DNA of 64,000 bases from positions 62,001-126,000 of the forward strand of contig JAFEMH010002498.1 of the NCBI GenBank assembly GCA_022495995.1. Direction: 5' to 3'. The notes beneath the pieces were generated by a model that made no database searches, was not told the origin of the DNA, and saw only the letters and a program-made list of their open reading frames with translations. Below are positions 22,201 to 34,200 of the stretch, in pieces; the first letter of the stretch is position 1, and each line of letters opens with the position of its first letter. A program made the position numbers and the translations under genes. The DNA comes from Adenophora triphylla var. japonica (taxonomy: Eukaryota; Streptophyta; Magnoliopsida; Asterales; Campanulaceae).

Positions 22201-25200
22201 CTCTGCACGTATGTACCAAAAAAAAAAAACTCAGTAACGCCATTGACGCCGAACAAGCTCATCGCATCGAAGATTGCACTAGCATAGCTCGCTCACCGCC
22301 TCCTTGATTTGGACGTAGATCTGAGAACGTCTCCTTGATTTCGATGTAGATATGAGAAGAATGGGGTTGATTTTGGATAGATTTCTAGTCGGCGACGAGG
22401 ATGATGATGACGGAGGTAAGGTAGGTTTGAAGAGGGTGATGATAGAGGTGGGGTGAGGAGGGTATGACGAAGGTGGTTTCGTGGGTGGAAATGGCGCTTG
22501 GGGGAGAGGGTGCCGCCGATAAACAGAAGAAGGGGGACGAGGGTAAGGAAGAGAAGGGACATGAAGGGAAGTGAAGAGAAGGGGGATGTCCTAGGTTGCA
22601 CGGATACGGATTTTCGGATACGAATTCGCGGATACGAGATACAGGGATACGTGATTGTTGTAAAATCCCGGATACGAATACGTGGGGGTAAAGTGCAAAT
22701 ATTCAAACTATAAGGACCAAAGTGTAACTATTCAAACTATAGGGACCAAAATGTAAATATCCAAATAGAAATACTCCCTCCGTCCCACATGAGTGCGGAC
22801 TTTTGATCAACTTGACCAAACTTTGACCAATAATTTAAATAAATAATAATGATCCTAATAAAAATTCAAAATATGTTATTGTTAATATTATTAAACGTGA
22901 TACAATAACAAATTTTTAAATTTTTATTAGGATCATTATTATTTATTTAAATTATTGGTCAAAGCTGAGCCACTAAAAGCACTCAATGCGACTATGAGTA
23001 TTAATCATTTAAAGTAAAATGTCTAAACAACGACTGTCAATGTTTCTGTCCCAACTCCCTACCTAAAATGTCTAAAATCAAATAAAATCACGGAGGAGAC
23101 ACGAAGAGGAAGGAAGAAGAACTAACCTGAGTCACGGAGGAGACGCGACGGCCGACGAGCTAGGTTCACGGAGGCGGCGGTGGTGCTAGGGCTTGACGAA
23201 GAAGGCGAAGCGAGGTACGATCATCTTTTCGTCTCTCTCTCACTCTCAGTCTCTCGCGTCTCTCTCTCTTCGATTTTTAATTTATTCTCATTAAGAAGTC
23301 AAAACGGCGCCGCTTCGTAGATTTGACGATTCTGGTTCCCAGATTCGCGTATCTGTTCCCGATTCGCGTATCCGGATTGTGAATCCGAACTTTGGCGAAT
23401 TGTCAAAAGCCCCCCTAAACGTATCCATACGCGAATCCGGCGAATCCGTATTCGGTGCGAGTCGGATACGCGATTCGCTGCCTGGGGAGAGAATCCGTGC
23501 AGCATAGGGGACGTCGGGGAGGCGGATCTGGGTTGGGTTGGGTTTGGTTGCCTACTGATAGAGAGAGAGAAAGTGATGATTAAATTGGTTTAGGGTTAAG
23601 GTAAATGAGTGAAATTTAAAGTAGGGTTTTTGTTTTAATTTTGAAACCTTTAATATTATGCGATATATATGTCAGATGTATGTACTTCGAATTTTAGCAT
23701 TTTGACCCCTTGTAATAGGAGTAATTGACTTACTTTGTGTTCTTATTTACATGCATCTAAATCACTCTATGCACCATGACTTGCAGGACATGCTTATGAA
23801 AGATTAAAGCCAATAGGAATACATTCCATTATTGGTGTTGATGAGCTAACGTAAGTAACATTTTGTCCTTTACAGCTCGGAGGACATTGCTTATTAAATC
23901 ATTATCTGTTACTGATTTTTTTTTTTAAACCTATGAAGTTGGGAAGACATTAAGGATGCTAACGGCTACTTGAACGGTCCGATAGATATACTTGATTGTG
24001 TGATTCGTGCCGTGTTTGATGGCTGCCACCGGATGAACCCGATGAGGAGGCCTTTTGTTGTTATTGCTGGGGTTCAAAATGGAGAGAAGTATCTTGGGAC
24101 GGTAGTTCTTTGTTGAATTAAAAAATTTAAAGAGCTTAATTGATATGCTATTACATCTTGAAATAGATTTTGACCTTGCTAATTGTATATTTTTTTAGGT
24201 CGTGAAGCTTCCGTAACATGATCAGGATGATGAGGTGTTACAGGAGCAACTTGAAAACATGTATAATGAGGGTACAAACCTTGATGAAGCGGCTAAATTT
24301 GATTATTATCGAGCTTGCTCCATTCTAGAGCACGGATGGCATGTGGGTTGAGCTTTGAGGATACGCTCGAGCTAGTGGATAGATGTGTGATTACACATCA
24401 TCATCATTTAGAAACAAAAAGTACTTCTAACCTATACATCAACTTATAACAGAATAAAAAGTAAAAAAAAAATTAACATTTTTTTTTAATATAAAAAACT
24501 AACCTCAAGTGCAGGGACAACACATCCATGATGATGATGTGTAATCACACATCTATCCACTAGCTCGAGCGCATCCTCAAAGCTCAACCCATCATCATGC
24601 CATCCGTGCTCTAGAATGGAGCAAGCTCGATAATAATCAAATCTAGCTGCTTCATCAAGGCATGTGCCCTCAATATACATGTTTTCAAGTTGCTCCTCTA
24701 ACACCTCATCATCCTGATCATGTGACGGAGGCTTTACGACTTAAAAAATATACAATTAGCAAGGTTGAATTCTATTTCAAGATGTAATAGCATATCAATT
24801 AAGCTCTTTAAATTTTTTAATTCAACAAAGAACTACCATCCCAAGATACTTTTATTCATTCTGAACCCCAGCCAACGGCCTCCTCATCGGGTTCAACTGG
24901 TGGCAGCCATCAAACACGGCACGAATCACACAATCAAGTATATCTATCGGACCGTTCAAGTAGCCGTTATCATCCTTAATGTCTTCTCAGCTTCATAGAT
25001 TAAAAAAAAAGATTCAGTAACATTAATGATTTAATAAGTAATGTCCTCAGACAAAATGTTACTTACGTTAGCTTATCAGCACCAATAATGGAATGCATTC
25101 CTATTGGCTTTAATCTTTCATAAGCATGTCCTGCAAGTCATAGTGCATAGAGTGATTTAGATGCATGTAAATAAGAATACAAAGTAAGTCAATTAATCCT

Positions 25201-28200
25201 ATTACAAGGGGTCAAAATGTTAAAATTCGAAGTACATACATCTGCAATGGACAATCGAATTTTTAGGATAATCTATATCTTTTGGAAATGAAATAATTAA
25301 GTAAATAAAGTGAGTATTTGATGATTGAATGAAATAATTATGCTATGTGGAAATTATTTTGAGTTGAAGTTGGGTATGTCAACCTTAAAATGTTTCAATT
25401 TATTTAGGATTTGTAGGCTTGAAGTGTGGAAATTATGCGTAAGATTTTTAATTTTAACATTATTGTTATTGCAATTGTAATTGTAATATTATTAAATTAA
25501 AAACATTAATAATTAATCATGTTTGGGCTTTTAGTTTGGGATTTAAATAATAGATTTAGCATTTATTTGTTGTGGACTAAAAAAAAAAATAAACGATTTT
25601 TTAGCAATTTAAATTTTTGCTAAATAATAAAAAATAATATTTTTATCAATTTTTAAAATTTCCAATATATGATTTTTATCCCTTAGAAATCATGTAATTC
25701 ATGTAAATGATAATTTATGATATTAATGTACTTATATAGTATTGTTTTCTTTTATATTTGATGTTGGGCTTGAAAATTAGGCTAAATAGAGATAGTTACT
25801 CCTATTGATAATAGTTATACAATTACAGTGGGGTACTAAATGGTTGCTTAACTTGCAATAACTATTTTTGCTTATTATACAATTATTTTATAAATAGGAA
25901 TTAATTTGATTGAAAAAAAAGATAAAAATTAGTGAAGAAGAAAATAATATTTTAAGATAAATAAATTATTATTTCAATTTATTTTATTTTTCGATTTTTT
26001 TTAATGTGGGTAGGAAATGGTTTATGTACTCATTTTACTAAAAAGCTTTGTCTCAATTTTTTAAGTCTCCATCTATATATTTAAAATGGGTTATCATTCA
26101 TTTTAAGATATATTGAGTAATAAATATTGTCTCTATACTTGCTCTTTATACTAATCAATGTTTCATCTACTTTGCAATTTAAATAATTTTATAGCTCCCT
26201 TCATCCCAAAATGAGTTATAAAAAAATTCAAAAAATTGGTCTTTATTTTGAAGAAATCAAAATTTTGCAATGACCAATTATATGTCGCTACATCCAGAGT
26301 TAAAAGGTAAATGATTTTAAATATTGATATGTAATGATGATAATACTGACCACTCTGATGTTTGTACTGACAATATAGTATTCAAGAAAGTTTTTCACAA
26401 TATATAAAAACAACTCGCTTTTCTGTTTATTTATTTTAATTTTCGTCTTTTGAGTATTAGTAACGGTCCGTGCATCGCACGGGGGTTACACTAGTAAGCA
26501 TAAATAACGAGTTAGCATGCCACATCAGTAAATTTAACGGAAAAAATAATGTCCTATTGACGGAAGGATGAATAAATCCATAAAACAATAGGTTAAGGAC
26601 TCCTAAGTAAAAAAAATTAGTTCAAGGATGAAAAGGTAAAACTTAAACTAGTTTAGGGATGAAAAGGTACTTTTTTCAAGAAAGGCCAGTTGTTTATTTT
26701 TTACGAATGATATTGTCTTTTCCAATATCCTCTGGACAAAAGAGGATTAATCCTCAAGCTCACTGCATATTCCTCATTAAAATTACTCTTCCTGATGCCT
26801 CTAGAAGATGATATTTTGGGGAAGAAGAGCAGGATTCTTGTGGTTGTTAAAAGCTGACTGAAAATCACGTGTAACTAAGGTTGATCAGCAGTAGCAATGA
26901 AGGTCATTGACGCAGCACGGAAGCCGGATAAATTTCGTGATTAGCGCACTAACCACAAGAACTCTTCAAGCGAAGAATCCTCAAACGCGAAGAACTGGAA
27001 TCCACCAGAAAAGAGAAAACTCTCGAAATTTTAATTCATCAAAACTAAGTTTAACAATGGCCTAAGAAATGTTTAAATACTTTCTCCAAACCCTAAACAA
27101 ACCCTAAAACGAAAATAACAAAGCAAGGACTAAAATACCCCTAATTTAAATACTCTCACAAGAAATTGAAACAAAACGTAAATAATTAAACTAGTAATCT
27201 TCCCGTCATTGCGTGAGGCGTCCGCCTCGATGCTTCTTCATGCGCCCGCCCATCTCCGTAACCTTGGCGTGATTGTTTCCCTTTGAGGCGCTCGCATGGA
27301 AATGGGTGAGGCGCTCGCCTCATTCACAGAAGACCCCCTCCCGTCGAACCCTCGTGATGCGGCTGCCTGGATTATATTGGGGCGTCCGCCTGACCTAAAA
27401 CCTCCTACATCAGTCTTTTCCACTTCTAAAGAACTCGACCCCGAGTTCACATCATTCCCAACTGCGAAAGATTTCTTCCGCTTCCTTTTGCCAAGAAGAA
27501 CTGTTATTCAACTCAGAACCTCGTAGCCCTAGCTTTGATGCCTTCCTTGGCGGCGCGCACATCCTCGACCCTATTTTCAAAGCAGATGGATTCACTTTCT
27601 CGTTCGTATAAGCATCACGATCGGCTTCTCTCGCAACCTCGTTTTTCAAAACGTAGTACAGGAGCTATAGCATACTTATGTTTATCCCAAGTGAACATAA
27701 GCACATTATCCTTGCCCGATACGTAATGTCATGATCATACTGCCAAGGCCGATCAAGTAATATATGACAGATGTCCATATTCAGAACGTCACAAACAACC
27801 ACTTCCTTATAATACTTGCCAACGGGAAATAAAGTGGACCCCGCAAGTCTCGCGATACCCCGATTTCGAACCTTTATTCACCCACCCCAAGCTAAAAGGT
27901 TCTTCATTGGGGTTCGCCTTTAACCCTAAATATCCAACCAACTTCTCGCGAAACAATATTTTCGCACAACCAATATCAACAATTAAATCACATACCTTGT
28001 TTCTATGTAACAAACAGAGACAGCTCGACAGATTCTTCCGTCGCCCTCGTCCTGGAAGAAAATAACATCCGTCAAGCACGCACCCGAACCCTCTCACCGG
28101 GACTCCTCTTCCGCGAGCTCAAATCCTTCATACTGATTGACCTCGGGCTCCTCCTCTTCGTACTTCATGCAAAACCGCAGCAGTTCCAAAGGGCAAACAT

Positions 28201-31200
28201 TCGATTCGCGGCCATATCCCTGACAACGATAACACTTATCCCCCGTCAGGCTTGGCGTACGATTCGCCGTCTCTGTCTCGTGTTCACCGTGCTACTACTC
28301 GCGCTGATCGATTCTCGCCTCGCGGAGTCGGGTCTTTATCGCCATCGCTTCAAAACCGCCCGTCGAGGAAAATTGTGAAAAGGAGTAAAATCCTTCGAAC
28401 TCGACTTCTCTATAAATTCACTCTTCAATGCCAGAGTGGTAGCATCCGTCGAGTCCACGCCCGATGCAAACTCATCTTCTCCCGTATTGATCCCTTCAAC
28501 CCATCGATATAATCTGGGCAACGGCTGATCCTCCGTCTCCTCAACCCTAACTCCGCGCATTATACCTCTGAAACTCGGTGGTGTATTCATCAATGTCTCT
28601 TGCCCCGCACACACCGAGATACGCCTATACAAAGTCTCGCCATCTCCGCCGGTAAAAACCGTCCCGATATCAATTGCTTCAAACGCCTCCAGGTCTTGAT
28701 TGGCCCCTTCCCTTGTCGTTGTTGGGATAGGAATAGAGGACCAACCTTGACAGTTTCTTCGGAGGAGTCTAAGGCGGGCGCCTGGGAATGGCGAGGCGGG
28801 CGCCTCGCGTTCCGTGGTTCCGCGTTAGCGGAGACTGCTTGAGGCGGGCGCATGATTCCCTTCTTGGCGGGCGCTCAAACACCGAAGGAATCGACGTGAA
28901 TTGAAGAATTCCAGGCGGCCGCATCATTCTCTCGAGGCGCACGCCCCAAGGCTAGCGGGAGGGAACTTGTTTTACGGGCTTTGTGTTACCGGGCTTAGCT
29001 GGTGGGTTGGTTGATATTCTTTCTTGGGCATATATAAAGTAATGTTCCGCCCCAATTCAATTGTAACACATATTTTACATTCATAGTTCAAGATCCTGGC
29101 TTGTAGTGCCCCTGCACGTAGCCAAATCAATTTGGTGAACTCTGGTTAACAATTTCTTGTGTTCTTTTGCTTTTCATTGATTTCTTGTGCTTGGTTTGTG
29201 TGCGATTATTATTCTTGTAGGTTTGCTTGGGTGTGGAGGGCCATATTCACAACAACTGGTATCGTAGCTTTGGTTTCAAGATCAAGGAGTTGCTCCAAGC
29301 AATCAAGAACGGGCAAAGACAAACAAAGCGGCCGAGAAATTCGATGGGTCCACTACGGATATTGGAGGATGCAGATCGAGGATCTCTTGCATAACAAGGA
29401 TCTCTACAAGCCTCTGAAGGGTGTCAAACCTAAGATGAAGATCAGAAGAATGGGAACTCGTGGATCGGAAGGCTTTAGGGGTGGTTAGATCTACTTTGTC
29501 AAAGTGGATCGCGAAGACTACCAGGAAGGCGACAACCACCAAGGAGCTATTGGATTATCTTACCGAGAGATTTGAAACTCCGTCTCGCCGCAAATAAGGT
29601 TGATTTGATACGTAAGACGGGTAGTCTCAAGATGCAAGAGGGGAGGATCCTTCGCTAAACACATCGATGAATTTATGGATGTCATAGATTCATTGACAAT
29701 GCGGTGGAGATTAAGTTCGATGATGAGGTTCATGCATGCTTGTTGCTAGCTTCTTTACCGCAAGTTGGAGCGGAACGCGATCGCAATCAACGCTTCAAAG
29801 AGTAAGAAAAAATTGAAATATGATGATGTTAAAGACTTTCTTTTAGGTGAGGAAAATCGCATTGAAGAAGTTGGGGACATCAAGTACTTCGGGAGCGGCT
29901 TTAGCTACTACTAGTAGGGGAAGCCGGTACTAGCAAACAAGGGAGAACCGAATCTAGGGAGAACGGAGCGAGCGGTAAAGGGCAAAGCCGATGATACCAA
30001 GGACAAACCGAAGGTTGCGGGCGGATCCGTTCAGGCTACTATCAGAAGGAATCGGGACACTTCAAGAGGGATTGTCCAAATCGTAAGGGCAATCGGGCGA
30101 ATGTGGCGAAGGTGACGATGCATCGGTTCTGAGTGTTAGTAGTGCACTAGAATCATGAGCGCTGGATTCTGGGGCATCATTCCACTCTTTGCGGGCATAA
30201 GGAAGAGATGGAAAACTACACTTCTGGTGATTTCGGGAAGGTCTACATCTTGCAGATGGCGAGCCTTTGGAAATCAAGGGGAAGGGGATGTCGAATAGGA
30301 GCATCGAGACGGGAAGGTCTTACATCCGAACGGGTCGGACACATTCGGGTTTGAAAAAGAACCTACTTTCAGTTGGGCGGTTGGACGAAGAGGGTTCAAG
30401 GTGACTTTCGAGCATGCGAACCGGGTTATTACCAAGGAGGATTGTGAGATCGCTCGGTAATAAGGAGGGTACTTTCAGATTCGCAAACAACACCAAGGAT
30501 AGTATTGCGGTGGCAGCGGCAAGGGTGATACTCGATTTGTGGCATCGTCGATTGGGTCACATGAGCGAGACGAGGATGAAGGTACTTTGTTCCAAGTGGT
30601 CTACTACCGGCTCAAGACACCAACGTGGGGATCTGCGAAGATTGTATGTTTGGGCAAACAAGGGAGGAATAATTTCTCGAGGACAGTAGGGGATTGAGGG
30701 AAGCAAAGTTGGAATTGGTTCACACGGACTCGGGGGCCATCTCCTAACATCTGCAGGTGGTGCGTCATATTACATGACTTTCATCGATGATTCTACAAGG
30801 AAGGTTTGGGTCTATTTCTTGAAGGGGAAAGATGAGGCTTTCGAGGTGTTCAAGAAGTGGAGGGCCTTCGTGGAAAATCAAACGGGACTTAAGCTTAAGT
30901 GCTTGAGATCGACAACAATGGTGGGAGTATGAGCTTGGTGAGTTTAGGGAATCTTGTCTTTGCGAATGGGATTCGTATGGAGAAGACTCCAAAGCGGACA
31001 CCACAAATCAACGGGGTAGCAGAGAGGATGAACAGAACATTGAATGAGCGGGCTAGAAGTATGAGATTGAAGCGTGGACTTCCGAAGACGTTCGGGCATA
31101 CGCAGCTGACACGGCAGCCTTTCTTGATCAATCGGGGACCATCTGTTCCATCGGGGAATGGAATTCCAGAGGAAGCTTGGAGTGCAAAACAGGAAAATCT

Positions 31201-34200
31201 GTCCTTTCTTCGCATATTCGTCAGCGTTTCTTATGTTCATGTTGATTCTCGCCGAGAGAACTAAATTAGATGCTAAATACAAGTGTACATTTATTGGGTA
31301 TGGCGGAGAGGACTTCGGGTATAAGTTTTGGGATGACCAAAATCATAGGGTTATTCGTAGTCGAGATGTGGTATTCAATGAACAGTATTATCAGACAAAG
31401 ACAGAAAGGAGCATCCGATGACACTAGTTCGGAACCTGGAGATTGTAGAGGTGGATATTCCTAACTCGGGTGGGAGCGAACGGTTCTTGTGACCGTACGG
31501 TCGAAGGTCACCGAAGATGAACCACGTACTCCGAACCGGATATTCACTGCGTAGATCCAGCCAGATTGCGTGGATCACCCGACGTATACTCCTTCGAATT
31601 ATTATTTGTTGTTGACGTATAATGGGAACCGGAATGTTATGCGGAGCGATTCGTAGTGTGCTTTGTAATAAGTGGAAAGCTGCGATGGAAGATGAGATGG
31701 TCTCATCAAGGCAAACAAAACTTGGGAGTCGATCGAACTACCTAAGCGGGAAGAAGGCACCGCATAACAAATGTGGGTTTACAGGATCAAGGAGGAAGCA
31801 GACGTAGCAAGCGTTACAAGGCAAGACTCGGTTGTTAAAGGGTTTCAGCAGAAGTACGGTATTGACTACACCGAAGTATTCACTCCGGTTGTGAAGATGA
31901 CCACTATCAAAATGGTTCCTGGGGATAGTAGCGGCGACAACTTGTCGCTTGAACAGATGGATGTGAAGACGGCCTTTCTTCACGGGACTTGGAGGAAGAG
32001 ATTTACATGGTACAATGAGGGTTACTTGTCTAAGGGTGGCGAGGAGCTAGTTTGCATAGATTGACTCAAGAGCTCAGATGGCCTTAAACAAGCTCCTAGG
32101 CAAAGGGTACAGAAATTTGACTGATTCATGCACGACATTGATTTTATCAGAATGTGAGGCGGATCATTGTTGCTACTTCAAGAACACGGACAACGGGTAT
32201 ATTATCTTGTCATTATATGTGGACGACATGTTGATAGCGGGCTCTAGCAGTAGAGAGGTAAACAGTTTGAAGACTCGGTTGTCGAACGGTTCGAGATGAA
32301 GGATTTGGGAGAGGCAAGGAAAATCTTGGGCATGCGGATTGATCGGAATAGGGAGTCGGGCAAGTTGGTTCTTTCACAATCGAATATGTTGAGAAGGTCT
32401 TAGCAAGGTTTTCAGTATGGAAGAGGCGAAGCCAACAGGACGCCATTGGGTTTGCAGATTTCAAGCTATCCGAGAGGACTCGCCTAGGAACAAGGAAGAG
32501 CGTGACAAGATGGAGAGAACTCCATATGCTTCACCAAGGGAGTCTCATGTATGCAATGGTGTGTACAAGGCCGGACATCGCACACGCGCGGAGTAGTCAG
32601 CGGCTCACGGGCAATCCAGGAAAGTAACATTGGGAAGCGGTTAAGTGGATCCTACGTTACTTGAAGGGTACCGCCGGTAAGGCTCTATGTTTTTCGAGCA
32701 AGGAAGTAGTGTTAGCGGGTTATGTTGATGCGGACTTGGCATCAATGATCTTGATAAGAGGAGAAGTACTACGGGTTACGTGGTTTACATTGGGTGGTAC
32801 AAAGAATCTCCCGGGCTTCTAAGTTGCAAAGATCGTGGCTCGGTCGACTGCGAAGCGAATATGTGGCATGACGAAGCAAGTAAAGAGATGGTTTGGCTGC
32901 GAACTTCTTGGGTGAACTTGGGAAGACGCGAAGTGGTAATATTCTCTACAGTGGACAGCCAGAGCGCAATTCACTCGCCAAGAATCCGGCGTTTCATTCG
33001 AGGACAAAGCATATTGAACTAAGGTTTCACTACATCGCATCTCTTGGAGGAGAAGATTTTGTGGCCTGAGAAGATATTGGGATCGGAGAATCCGCCGACA
33101 TGTTGACAAAGGTTGTGAACCTTGAGAAATTGAAGCTGCGCAAAGCTTCAATCGGGCTTCAAGAATGAGAGAGGAGGATGGCACTACCACGATCGAGGTG
33201 GCACTAGGAGGACACCAAAGATGAGTCAAGATCGGATACGGGGCTTGTATATGCGGTTGATCTCTAGGTGGGAGATTGTTGGGATAGGAATAGAGGACCA
33301 ACCTTGACAGCTTTCTTCGGAGGAGCCCAAGGCGGGCGCTCGGAATGGCGAGGCGGGCGCCTCGCGTTCCGTGGTTCCGCGTTAGCGGAGACTACTCGAG
33401 GCGGGCGCATGATTCCCTTCTTGGCGGGCGCCTCAAACACCGAAGGAATTGACGTGAATTGAAGAATTCCAGGCGGCCGCATCATTCTCCTTGAGGCGCA
33501 CGCCTCAAGGCTAGCGGAGGGAACTTGTTTTACGGGCTTTGTGTTTACTGGGCTTAGCTAGGGTTGGTTGATATTCTTTCTTGGGCATATATAAAGTAAT
33601 GTTCCGCCCCCAATTCAATTGTAACACATATTTTACATTCATAGTTCAAGATCCTGGCTTGGTAGTGCCCCCAGACGTAGCCAAATCAATTTGGTGAACT
33701 GGGTTAACAATTTCTTGTGTTCTTTTTGTTTTTCATTGATTTCTTGTGCTTGGTTTGTGTGCGATTATTATTCTTGTAGGTTTGCTTGGGTGTGGAGGGC
33801 CATATTCACAACAGTCGTTGCCTCTGACTAACAAGTTTTTCCTACCAAACTGCAGCAGTGCTCTTCAATCGGATAGCCACCCTCTTTACCTGTTTATTCG
33901 ACGGTACCTCCATAACCTCGAAGAAACGGTCAACACTACTTTGCCAATCTAGAAAATCCTCAATCCTCATAGTTCCATAAAATAAAGGAATTTCAGCATT
34001 AATTCTATAATCGTGAGAGTTTCGATTATTACCTTGCCTTGGTTCATCATCACTATCAATCTCCGCATCGGGATCGGAACTAGAATCCCCTTCGTCATTA
34101 TTTTCGCCCCTCCTAGGGCGTCGGCCCTGTTCAATAACCCTGTCTCTCTCGCCACCACGATTACGATTAGCCCTAGCGTTTGGACCTCGTTGCTCTGCCA

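Larger units (their letters stand above)
28720..33813 (+). mobile_element. Ty1/copia retrotransposon nested in gypsy B
   Basis: LTRs 28720-29254 and 33277-33813 (TGTTGGGATAGG...ATTCACAACA). TSD GTCGT at 28715-28719 and 33814-33818. Primer site ACTGGTATCGTAGC follows the 5' LTR and a polypurine tract AGGTGGGAGAT precedes the 3' LTR. Domain order gag, zinc knuckle, integrase, RT, RNase H marks copia. Coding is broken by many small indels. Confidence 0.94.

Noticed and set aside
22293..22713. Frames on both strands near the GGATACG cluster (RIRIR repeats)
   Set aside because: Generated by the repeated GGATACG word and AG-rich DNA; no gene features.
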